Assembly: GCF_013184525.1 (NCBI RefSeq)
Contig: NZ_JAAOIZ010000002.1
Span: 496,001 to 560,000 of the forward strand
Length of the DNA stretch: 64,000 nt
Direction: 5' to 3'
DNA from: Chryseobacterium sp. LAM-KRS1
Lineage (GTDB): Bacteria; Bacteroidota; Bacteroidia; Flavobacteriales; Weeksellaceae
The number at the start of each line of letters is the position of its first letter. Position 1 is the first letter of the stretch. Of the stretch, positions 56,792 through 64,000 are shown one piece after another. The translations under genes and the position numbers were made by a program. Below the pieces are notes generated by a model, which made no database searches, was not told where the DNA came from, and saw nothing but the letters and a program-made list of their open reading frames with translations.

Positions 56792-57049
56792 ATGATCATG
56801 GACGCAACACACACAACCAATCTCACCAGAGTTGATGCAGGAAAAGATTCATCCTGGCACATTCACAAGGATCACCTGAAGTATTCCAATATTCAAAAAA
56901 CAAGAGTGGACTTTAATGGACGGAGCCTTGAAAAAATTATGCAAAAAATTGCAGACAACGCATTTATTAATGCACCTTATCTACAATCTGATGAGCAAAA
57001 CCGCTATTACCAGGAATGCCTTAGATGGATTGAAGAGAATTATGATTAA
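56792..57049 (+). CDS. Hypothetical small cytoplasmic protein
   Basis: This 85-residue protein (ATG 56792, or 56798 as an alternative) is polar, with no signal peptide. It contains WHIHKDHLKYSNIQKTRVDF followed by a helical, acidic C-terminus (NRYYQECLRWIEENYD). The longer upstream frame is hydrophobic and unlikely to be translated. No family is recognised. A strong terminator follows directly. Confidence 0.65.
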   Translation: MIMDATHTTNLTRVDAGKDSSWHIHKDHLKYSNIQKTRVDFNGRSLEKIMQKIADNAFINAPYLQSDEQNRYYQECLRWIEENYD

Positions 57050-57066
57050 TCAATTTTTTTAAATGG

Positions 57067-57102
57067 ACAAATGCCTAAGGATACCTTAGGCATTTGTTTT
57101 TT
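57067..57102 (+). terminator. Intrinsic terminator
   Basis: A perfect 14-bp stem (57067-57080 with 57084-57097) with an ATA loop ends in a run of six T residues. Confidence 0.88.
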
Positions 57103-57171
57103 GGCAAGTAAGACGGCTGAAGTAAAAGTTACGTGTCTTTTTTTTAATTTTATAACAGCTAATAATCTTAT

Positions 57172-57330
57172 ATGAAAAAAGAATACACCCATTATTTCAG
57201 ATATATTATGCTTGCTTCTATCCTACTATTAATCATATCAATGATAGTGCAGGTTAATCTGTTGGTCATTAGTGCTCTTTCTGTGGTTTTTATTTTATCT
57301 CTTATTCTTGTGCTTGACCAAAGCGAGTAG
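57172..57330 (+). CDS. 52-residue membrane protein
   Basis: An ATG frame of 52 codons encodes a short basic N-terminus (MKKEYTHYFRY) and two hydrophobic stretches (about residues 13-31 and 32-48) that would cross the membrane as a hairpin. It stops three bases before the end of the convergent LacI-family gene. No family is recognised; the composition is strongly that of a membrane protein, which makes chance less likely. Confidence 0.55.
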   Translation: MKKEYTHYFRYIMLASILLLIISMIVQVNLLVISALSVVFILSLILVLDQSE

Positions 57331-57332
57331 AT

Positions 57333-58343
57333 TTAAATAACGGTGGATGCCCTATAAATCAATTCGGTTTCCATAATAACCGTCTGATCCGGTGATGACG
57401 CATTTTGTATTTTTTCCAGCACGAGACGGGCAGCGGTTTCTCCCATTTTTTCTAATGGTTGCTGTACAGTTGTCAGCTGCGGATGCACAATAGTTGCCAG
57501 TTCTGTTCCTGAAAAACTTGCAATCGCTATTTCTTCAGGAATTTTTATATTCTGCTCATGAACATAATTCATTGCACCAATAGCTAATGTATCGGAAAAG
57601 GCAAAAATACTGTCGAAATGGATGTTTCTGTTTAATAGTTCCTGTACTGCCTTTCTGCCATCTTCAAAAGTCATTCCCTCTGTAGAAACAATCAGATCAG
57701 GATCAGTAAGACTATATTTCTCCATAATACGTTTGTATCCGTTCACTCTTTCAGTTACGTTCCTTATCGTTAAAGGCCCCATAATGTGTGCGATCCTTTT
57801 TCGTCCCGTATTAATCAGGTGCTCCACTACTAATGATGCTTTGATCTGATCATCTACGATCACCCGCGAAGCCTGTATTGATTTCCCGGGTATCCTGTCA
57901 AAAAATACCATGGGAATATCATTATTGATCAGCTTTTTGTAAACTTCTTCATTAAGACTTTCATGACAAAGATTAATAATGATCCCGTCCACATTAAATT
58001 CTTCTAAAAGCTTAAGATTCTCTCTTTCTATCAATGGATTTTCATCCGATTGTGTTATGATAACACGATACCCTAACGGATCCAAAATATTCTGAATCCC
58101 CTTCAGAACTTTTGAAGAAAATGGTGTGATCATTTCCGGTACCACCAATCCAATATTTTTGGATTTTCCATACTTTAAATTCAAAGCTGTTGCATTGGGT
58201 TTATAGCCCAATTTCGTTGCTGCTTCCAATACCCTCTTCTGAGTTTCCGGGTTGATATTTTTATCATTAAGCAGTGCTCTTGAGATGGTAGAGGTAGATA
58301 ATGACAAAAATTTCGACAAATCTTTAATGGTTACACGCTTCAT
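57333..58343 (-). CDS. LacI family transcriptional regulator
   Basis: This 336-residue protein has an N-terminal LacI helix-turn-helix (VTIKDLSKFLSLSTSTISRALLND), hinge region and periplasmic-binding-protein-like effector domain (IGLVVPEMITPFSSKVLKGI). ATG 58343 begins the DNA-binding domain; an upstream extension would run through the operator region. Two perfect 14-bp operators lie between it and the divergent polyol operon at 58508. It most likely represses that operon and itself until the sugar or polyol is present. Confidence 0.93.
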   Translation of the reverse strand: MKRVTIKDLSKFLSLSTSTISRALLNDKNINPETQKRVLEAATKLGYKPNATALNLKYGKSKNIGLVVPEMITPFSSKVLKGIQNILDPLGYRVIITQSDENPLIERENLKLLEEFNVDGIIINLCHESLNEEVYKKLINNDIPMVFFDRIPGKSIQASRVIVDDQIKASLVVEHLINTGRKRIAHIMGPLTIRNVTERVNGYKRIMEKYSLTDPDLIVSTEGMTFEDGRKAVQELLNRNIHFDSIFAFSDTLAIGAMNYVHEQNIKIPEEIAIASFSGTELATIVHPQLTTVQQPLEKMGETAARLVLEKIQNASSPDQTVIMETELIYRASTVI

Positions 58344-58385
58344 CAGGGACTCTTTTTTATCAAAAATAACAAAAAAATAAGCAAA

Positions 58386-58399
58386 TGGGAACGTTCCCA
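58386..58399. promoter_or_regulatory. LacI-family operator O1
   Basis: TGGGAACGTTCCCA is a perfect 14-bp palindrome with the central CG typical of LacI-family operators. It is one of two identical copies between the regulator and the polyol operon. Confidence 0.85.
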
Positions 58400-58404
58400 A
58401 ATTC

Positions 58405-58418
58405 TGGGAACGTTCCCA
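58405..58418. promoter_or_regulatory. LacI-family operator O2
   Basis: This is a second identical TGGGAACGTTCCCA palindrome. Its centre is 19 bp from that of O1, just under two helical turns, so two dimers could bind on nearly the same face. Confidence 0.85.
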
Positions 58419-58507
58419 TTATCAATTTCATAACAAAAAATACCGGGCAATAGATTTATTAATATAAGTTTAGCAAACGATTAACATTCAATTAAAAACT
58501 ATAATAT

Positions 58508-59944
58508 ATGACTCCCAATTCTTATCCCTATAACCGTGAAAATATTAAAACCGGCATTGTACATATTGGTGTTGGAAATTTCCACAGGGCTCATCAGCAG
58601 TATTACACCCACCTTCTGCTGGGAGACAAAAATCAACAGCAATGGGGTATCTGCGGGATTGCCTTACTTCCTTCTGATGAAAAAATAGTACGTGATTTAA
58701 GATCCCAAAATCTGGATTATACCCTTACGGTTTGTGGAAGGGATGGAAAAGATGAAATCTATACCATAGGTTCACTCATAGAGTTGATATGGGGAGTAGA
58801 AGATCCCCAGGCAGTAATTGCTAAAATCGCTGATCCGGCGATAAAGATCATCAGTCTTACCATTACGGAAGGAGGATATAATCTCAATAAAGAAACGAAT
58901 GAGTTTAATCTGAATGACAGCCACGTACAAAACGATTTACTGAATCCGGGTACTCCTGAAACGGTTTTTGGATTTATAGCAGAAGGTCTGCGATTGCGTA
59001 AAAAAAATGGAGCCGGAAGTATCACGATCTTGTCTTGTGATAATCTTCAGCATAATGGCAATACCGCAAAAAGGGCATTCACCAGTTTTATAGAAGCTCA
59101 GGATAAAGATCTTGGAAACTGGATCAAATCCCACGTTACATTTCCAAACAGTATGGTGGACAGAATTACACCTGCTACCACAGCCAAAGATATTGAAAGG
59201 CTTAATGAAAAAAGCGGCTGGAATGATAAAGCCCCCGTTTATTGTGAAGATTTCATCCAATGGGTGATAGAAGATCAATTTATCGCAGGAAGACCCGAAT
59301 GGGAAAAATCCGGCGTAGAATTCACGAATGACGTCACTGCTTTTGAAAACATGAAACTCAGTCTCCTGAATGCTTCGCACACCCTATTATCCTACCCTTC
59401 TTTCTTAAAAGGCTACCGCAAGGTAGATGAGGCCATGCAGGATCAAAGTATTGTAAAGCTAATCAGGGATTTTATGAATATAGATATTACACCATATGTT
59501 CCGGCACCTGCCGATACTGATTTAGATCTTTACAAACGTACACTGATAGAAAGGTTTTCCAATCATAGCGTAAGTGACCAGGTGAGCAGATTATGCTTTG
59601 ACGGTGTTTCTAAATTTCCGGTATATATTATGCCCAATCTCGCAAAAATAATCAGTGATGGAAAAGATCTTATGCGTCCGGCATTTCTTATAGCTTCTTA
59701 CAGGCATTATTTGAAATATAAAACGGACGATAAAGGTTTTACATATGAAATTGGCGAGCCATGGCTAACTTCGGAAGATGAAATTTTAATCCAAAGTGAT
59801 AACCCCATTGATTTTTTAAATCTTTCTGCCTTTAAAAGCATCGATTTGAGAGAGGTAAATGCATTTACCGGTCTGTACTTACAGTTTGTTGATGATATTA
59901 AAAATCAGGGGATCGCACCTGTTTTAGAAACTATTATAAACTAA
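58508..59944 (+). CDS. Mannitol dehydrogenase family protein (polyol/hexuronate dehydrogenase)
   Basis: This 478-residue enzyme belongs to the long-chain mannitol dehydrogenase family: an N-terminal NAD domain (TGIVHIGVGNFHRAHQQYY) and a C-terminal helical substrate domain with SLLNASHTLLSYPSFLKGY near 285-303. It oxidises a polyol such as D-mannitol or D-arabitol to a ketose, or acts on fructuronate. Length and motifs favour mannitol 2-dehydrogenase. It is the first gene of a LacI-controlled operon, 6 bases before the transporter gene. Confidence 0.87.
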   Translation: MTPNSYPYNRENIKTGIVHIGVGNFHRAHQQYYTHLLLGDKNQQQWGICGIALLPSDEKIVRDLRSQNLDYTLTVCGRDGKDEIYTIGSLIELIWGVEDPQAVIAKIADPAIKIISLTITEGGYNLNKETNEFNLNDSHVQNDLLNPGTPETVFGFIAEGLRLRKKNGAGSITILSCDNLQHNGNTAKRAFTSFIEAQDKDLGNWIKSHVTFPNSMVDRITPATTAKDIERLNEKSGWNDKAPVYCEDFIQWVIEDQFIAGRPEWEKSGVEFTNDVTAFENMKLSLLNASHTLLSYPSFLKGYRKVDEAMQDQSIVKLIRDFMNIDITPYVPAPADTDLDLYKRTLIERFSNHSVSDQVSRLCFDGVSKFPVYIMPNLAKIISDGKDLMRPAFLIASYRHYLKYKTDDKGFTYEIGEPWLTSEDEILIQSDNPIDFLNLSAFKSIDLREVNAFTGLYLQFVDDIKNQGIAPVLETIIN

Positions 59945-59950
59945 AGTATT

Positions 59951-61297
59951 ATGCAAACAAATTCCGAAATAAAAGCTTTGAAAATAAAGTCTGACAGCAG
60001 TATCCTTCCATTTGCTATTATTACTTTCATTTATTTTATTGTTGGTTTTCTGACAACTGTTAATGAACAGTTGCAGGCTCCTTTAAAATTTACTTTTCTG
60101 GCTCATGCGGGAGGTCTGAAAAATACCTTCACCACGCTCATCTCTTTCTTTTTCTTTTTAGGATATTTGTTAAACGGCACTTTAGGAAGCAAATGGGTCA
60201 ATGCCTTTGGATATAAAAATACGATCCTAAGAGGTTTGTTTTTTATGATCTCCGGATTGATGATGTATTTATGTTCTTCGTGGGTGGGTTATCAGTTTCC
60301 TTCGGTGGATTTCAGGATCGGTGATGCCGTTATTCCCTTTGGGTTTATCATTTTTGTAGCCGGATCTTATTTAATGGGAACTTCTGCAGCAATTATTCAG
60401 GTGGTGGTAAATCCTTATGCTGCCTCTTATCCTTTAAAGGGGACACAGCCCGTACAACGACTGAATATTTTAACAGCCATCAATTCTATTGGTACGACCT
60501 CAGCACCTTTCTTTGTGACCATCGTGATGTTCAGTGGTATCTCCATTGAAAATATTGAAATAAAACAGCTGCTACTACCTCTTTTTGTACTGATCATCTG
60601 TATTGTTACGGTGATGGCTATCACCAAGAGACTGCATCTTCCTGATATTGAAAATACGAGAGCCGTTGCAGGAGAAAAACTGGAAAGAAGCATTTGGTCA
60701 TTCCGCCATTTTGCTTTGGGTGTGGTTGCCATTTTCTTTTATGTAGGAACCGAAGTTGCCATCGGAGCCAATATCAACCTGAATGCTTTTGAGCTTATGG
60801 AATCGGGAAAGCCGATCACTTTCTTCGGAAAAACGGATATTATTATCGGCGGAATGGACCTTGGAATTCATGCCTTATTATCTACTTTATATTGGGGAGG
60901 TTTCCTTGTTGGAAGATCTATTTCCAGTTTTTTCAGTAAGATCTCAGCGAGAACACAGCTTGCAACGACAACAGTTCTTGCTACCATCCTGGCGATTACT
61001 TCGATGATCACCCAGAACCTTTGGTTCCTTGTTGCCATCGGGCTTTTGCATTCTTCTATGTGGAGCTGTATTTATACACTTTCTATAAAGGGTCTGAATA
61101 AATATACCTCAAAAGCATCCGGTGTGTTCATTTCTGCTGTATTTGGCGGTGCGGTATTTACTTTACTTCAAGGAGGACTGGCTGATCTTTTCGGCTCATG
61201 GAGATGGACCTGGATATTAACGGTCATCTGTGAATTGCTTATGCTTTCTTATGCACTCTTCGGATCTAAGATCCGGGAGAAAGATATTATTAACTAA
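59951..61297 (+). CDS. Sugar/polyol MFS transporter (FucP/GluP-like)
   Basis: This 448-residue protein has about 12 membrane segments and the FucP-family block FLTTVNEQLQAPLKFTFLAHAG near residue 34. These symporters import fucose, glucose, galactose or related substrates with protons. Its place behind the mannitol-dehydrogenase-like gene makes a polyol the likely substrate here. The porin-like gene follows after 83 bases. Confidence 0.87.
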   Translation: MQTNSEIKALKIKSDSSILPFAIITFIYFIVGFLTTVNEQLQAPLKFTFLAHAGGLKNTFTTLISFFFFLGYLLNGTLGSKWVNAFGYKNTILRGLFFMISGLMMYLCSSWVGYQFPSVDFRIGDAVIPFGFIIFVAGSYLMGTSAAIIQVVVNPYAASYPLKGTQPVQRLNILTAINSIGTTSAPFFVTIVMFSGISIENIEIKQLLLPLFVLIICIVTVMAITKRLHLPDIENTRAVAGEKLERSIWSFRHFALGVVAIFFYVGTEVAIGANINLNAFELMESGKPITFFGKTDIIIGGMDLGIHALLSTLYWGGFLVGRSISSFFSKISARTQLATTTVLATILAITSMITQNLWFLVAIGLLHSSMWSCIYTLSIKGLNKYTSKASGVFISAVFGGAVFTLLQGGLADLFGSWRWTWILTVICELLMLSYALFGSKIREKDIIN

Positions 61298-61380
61298 CCA
61301 TTCATTTCTTTTATACATTCCTTTTTTCCGGTATTCATTTACCGGACAGGAATGTTGTAATCAAAAAGACACTCAGCATT

Positions 61381-62115
61381 ATGATTAAAATTAAAAAGTT
61401 GATGATTATTTCCATCATCATTGGAAATTCATGGGTTTATGGCCAGAAACTGCATTCTGCATTGCAGCTCAGAAATAGTCATTTGTGGCGAGGTCAGGAA
61501 GTTTCCTCAGGTTTCATATATACCGGTGATGTTCATTTAGATGGTAAGAATTTTTACGGAGGATTCTGGGCCGGAGGAAATGCAAATGGCTCCTATAAAG
61601 AGTTTGACAATTATATTGGATACAAAAATAAGCACCTTATGGTGGAACTCTGGGATATTTATAATTTTTCACCTGGTGCCACTTATAACAACAAAGAATT
61701 TTTTAATTACAATGCAAGTGAAACAGGGCGCTTCTGGGATTTCAGGTCATATTATACAATAAGTGAGAAACTACCCTTAGTCTTAAGCTGGAATACGGTA
61801 GTCTTTGGCCGGGATAGGGATAGGGACAATACACACAATAAATATTCTTCTTTTGTTTCAACAGAATATCCTTTCTATACAAAAGAAAACCTCGCGGTAC
61901 GAGGGAGGATCGGATATGCCTTTGCCTTACATAATCCCAAAGGTGAAAAAGGAAACTTTTTTGCTCAAGAAGCAGGTTTTAATGAGATCAGTCTGATCAT
62001 TACCAAAACATTTTCCATTGCGGGTTATCAGCTTCCGGTTGGAATCTGGGGAATGTTTAATCCTGTAGGAAATAATGCTTACCTGCAGTTTTCTGTTCAG
62101 GCTTATTCTTTTTAA
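61381..62115 (+). CDS. Exported outer-membrane porin-like protein
   Basis: This 244-residue protein has a signal peptide (LMIISIIIGNSWVYGQ) and alternating hydrophobic/polar strands ending in an aromatic residue (VQAYSF), as expected for an outer-membrane beta-barrel. It shares features with TorF/putative-porin proteins, such as the LWRGQEVSSGF start. As the third gene of the polyol operon it may pass the substrate across the outer membrane, but no substrate contact can be seen in the sequence. Confidence 0.68.
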   Translation: MIKIKKLMIISIIIGNSWVYGQKLHSALQLRNSHLWRGQEVSSGFIYTGDVHLDGKNFYGGFWAGGNANGSYKEFDNYIGYKNKHLMVELWDIYNFSPGATYNNKEFFNYNASETGRFWDFRSYYTISEKLPLVLSWNTVVFGRDRDRDNTHNKYSSFVSTEYPFYTKENLAVRGRIGYAFALHNPKGEKGNFFAQEAGFNEISLIITKTFSIAGYQLPVGIWGMFNPVGNNAYLQFSVQAYSF

Positions 62116-62118
62116 ATC

Positions 62119-62541
62119 TTATTTAAGTCTCATCATCGTCACCAATGATGTGGCAACATGAGTTTCGGATGATCCGTTTTCGTCCACTGTATAAATTTCA
62201 GTTCTGATCACGCTGATCTTCCCGCCTCCTTTTACTACGTATGATTTTGAAATCAAAGCATCTCCCATTGCAGGCCTTAAATAATTAACCTTAAGTTCTA
62301 TGGTCACTACGTAACAATCATCTTTATAATTGCTTACCGCAGCATATCCCGAAGAAACATCAACCAGAGAAGCGATCATTGCCCCATTAAACATTCCTGC
62401 CTTACGGGTCATCATTTCCATCTTTGGGATTTTAATGGATATGAAATCGGTTTCTACTTCAAGAAGCTCTGCTTTGTAGAATTTTAAGGTTTCGGAGCGG
62501 TTGAAACTGTCTATGATCAGTTGTTTTTTCTCAGGTGTCAT
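62119..62541 (-). CDS. PaaI-family hotdog thioesterase
   Basis: This 140-residue protein has the PaaI/YbgC-like hotdog pattern. The GMFNGAMIASLVDVSSGYAA segment holds the catalytic Asp on the long helix, followed by a central TIELKVNYLRPA strand. It would hydrolyse acyl-CoA or aryl-CoA thioesters. ATG 62541 is preferred because the upstream frame is hydrophobic and not part of the family. Convergent with the porin-like gene, 3 bases apart. Confidence 0.84.
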   Translation of the reverse strand: MTPEKKQLIIDSFNRSETLKFYKAELLEVETDFISIKIPKMEMMTRKAGMFNGAMIASLVDVSSGYAAVSNYKDDCYVVTIELKVNYLRPAMGDALISKSYVVKGGGKISVIRTEIYTVDENGSSETHVATSLVTMMRLK

Positions 62542-62696
62542 GGATTGAAATATGATTCTTACAAATGTAATAAAAGGATTGAAAATCCCAGCAGCACTTT
62601 TTAAGGTAAACGCAAACATTTAAAACATCAAAGATTAGAAAGATCTTGTCCTCTTGTGATTAATCAACAATCTTTAGTTCACAATGATAATGTGAG

Positions 62697-64000
62697 TTAA
62701 CCTAGTTGCACCGTAAAATCATCAGATAATGAAAGGACACCTTCCGTAAGGGCATCCGGATGCGTACTGAAACCTTTTAATTTAGATGTTTTTGCTTTAA
62801 GAATAAGATCCAGAAGTTGTTTTTCTGATAACTTTTTTCCAAAGAGCTCAAACGGTATTTTAAAACCACAATTTTTAAAATCTGAACATCCAACTGCGGT
62901 TTTCCCCTTAATCAGATTGTGTTCTTTGCATTTCGGACATTTTGTTTCCTCAAAAGACTGAAGTTCCTTTTTGGGAGCAGGTTCTCGTTTTTTCTTTTCA
63001 ACCACTTTCTCTTCTTCCTGTAAAGTGATCACTTTTCCTTTTCCGTCCACTACTTTTCTTGTAAGTTCAGAGACCATCTGGATCAGTTCTTCTTTAAACT
63101 GATTGGCTTCATATTCACCACTTTCTATTTTCCTAAGCTTTAACTCCCACTCTCCCGTAAGTTCAGGGCTTTTCAGCAATTCATCTTCAATAGTATCGAT
63201 CAGTTGAATTCCGGTGTGCGTCGCAATAAGATTTTTTCTTTTCTTCTCAATATATTTTCGTTTGAAAAGAGTTTCTATGATATTGGCCCGGGTAGAAGGT
63301 CTTCCGATCCCGTTGTTTTTCAACATTTCACGCAGCTCTTCATCATCAACCTGCTTTCCGGCAGTTTCCATTGCCCTTAACAACGTTGCTTCGGTATATG
63401 GTTTTGGAGGGGATGTCTTTCCCTGATGGATCATTGGATCATGGGGGCCCGTTTCTCCTACTGTAAATTCCGGAATGGTTTGCTCTTCTTCTTTTTCTTT
63501 ATCCTTATCTGAAGACTCTTCTTTCGGTTCTTTGGCATATACAGCTCTCCATCCCGGCTCTAAAACCTGTCTTCCGCTTGTTTTAAAAGGAATAGTTCCA
63601 ACTTTTCCTTCTACCAATGTATTGGAAATTTTACATTCGGGATAAAAAACAGAAATGAAACGCTTGGCGATCAGATCATAAATAAGCTTTTCCTCCCTGC
63701 TCAGGTTCTGGGATGGTGGAACTTCGGTGGGAATAATTGCATGGTGATCCGTTACCTTCGAATCATCAAAAACAGCTTTGGATTTCGGTATAGGAGCTTC
63801 CAATAGTGGAGCAATTAAATCCTGATAAAAGTACATTTTCCGAAGAATTCCTTCTATTTTAGGATATAAATTTTCAGATAGATACGTAGTATCCACACGC
63901 GGATAAGTCACGTGCTTTTTTTCATAAAGGCTTTGAATATAATTAAGCGTATTTTCGGCTGAATATCCGTATTTTTTATTCGCTTCCACCTGAAGTCCCG
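62697..64000 (-). CDS. topB: DNA topoisomerase III (partial, cut by window edge)
   Basis: The frame covers the C-terminal 430 or more residues of a type IA topoisomerase and continues off the right edge. The catalytic Tyr lies in THVTYPRVDTTYL-type sequence near the start of the visible part. The blocks EANKKYGYSAENTLNYIQ, HHAIIPTE and NGIGRPSTRANIIE match topoisomerase III. A charged insert (KEESSDKDKEKEEEQ) and a C-terminal CPKC...CSDFKNC zinc-binding repeat are present. A GTG at 63989 is internal, not the start. Confidence 0.93.
   Translation of the reverse strand, partial: GLQVEANKKYGYSAENTLNYIQSLYEKKHVTYPRVDTTYLSENLYPKIEGILRKMYFYQDLIAPLLEAPIPKSKAVFDDSKVTDHHAIIPTEVPPSQNLSREEKLIYDLIAKRFISVFYPECKISNTLVEGKVGTIPFKTSGRQVLEPGWRAVYAKEPKEESSDKDKEKEEEQTIPEFTVGETGPHDPMIHQGKTSPPKPYTEATLLRAMETAGKQVDDEELREMLKNNGIGRPSTRANIIETLFKRKYIEKKRKNLIATHTGIQLIDTIEDELLKSPELTGEWELKLRKIESGEYEANQFKEELIQMVSELTRKVVDGKGKVITLQEEEKVVEKKKREPAPKKELQSFEETKCPKCKEHNLIKGKTAVGCSDFKNCGFKIPFELFGKKLSEKQLLDLILKAKTSKLKGFSTHPDALTEGVLSLSDDFTVQLG

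Overview
The window is AT-rich DNA from a flavobacterium, most likely Chryseobacterium or a close Weeksellaceae relative. This rests on Bacteroidota-type promoters (-33 TTG, -7 TAnnTTTG), many small secreted proteins whose signal peptides end in QxQ/SQ, a fused alpha/beta branched-chain 2-oxoacid dehydrogenase E1, and a short double-glycine-leader peptide of the kind common in Chryseobacterium. There are no rRNA or tRNA genes, insertion sequences or CRISPR arrays. No species can be named from the sequence alone.

Layout. 1-2.3 kb (minus): an ECF sigma factor with a membrane protein behind it, and a two-domain retropepsin-like aspartic protease. 2.3-3.45 kb: a gene-free leader with two diverged copies of a promoter-plus-palindrome module, and a second pair of repeats around a 39-codon ORF that resembles the start of the next gene. 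3.46-22.8 kb (plus): the main accessory locus. It encodes a 2350-residue synthase (two PfaD-like TIM barrels-KS-AT-ACP-ACP-KR), a 1412-residue synthase (KS-AT-DH-PPTase), a free ACP, an alpha/beta hydrolase, a protein made of two fused GT1 glycosyltransferases, three paralogous condensation/PapA-like acyltransferases and a small membrane protein. Genes overlap or nearly abut, apart from one 209-bp gap with a hairpin. I infer iterative assembly of a reduced acyl or polyketide chain by a PUFA-synthase/enediyne-PKS-like machine, followed by glycosylation and O-acylation to a glycolipid-like product. The product cannot be named.

22.8-32.5 kb: small exported proteins, an orphan ABC ATPase, a patatin-like protein, dihydrolipoyl dehydrogenase, and a coupled GH29 fucosidase/GH3 glycosidase pair. 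32.6-36.1 kb (minus): a four-gene operon (DCC redox, SRPBCC, DUF2071, TIGR01777 epimerase) beside a GbsR/MarR regulator; an identical 18-bp inverted-repeat motif lies upstream of both units. 36.3-47.2 kb: a C1 peptidase, the double-glycine peptide, and housekeeping genes (fused 2-oxoacid dehydrogenase E1, polyprenyl synthase, fatty acid hydroxylase, rlmN, queA, AIM24). 47.3-57.3 kb: M61 and S9 peptidases, a serine hydrolase, and a three-gene operon (GH109-like enzyme, nucleotidyltransferase, hexosamine-kinase-like protein) suggesting amino-sugar salvage. 57.3-62.1 kb: a LacI regulator facing a polyol dehydrogenase/MFS transporter/porin-like operon, with two perfect 14-bp operators between them. 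The window ends inside a DNA topoisomerase III gene.
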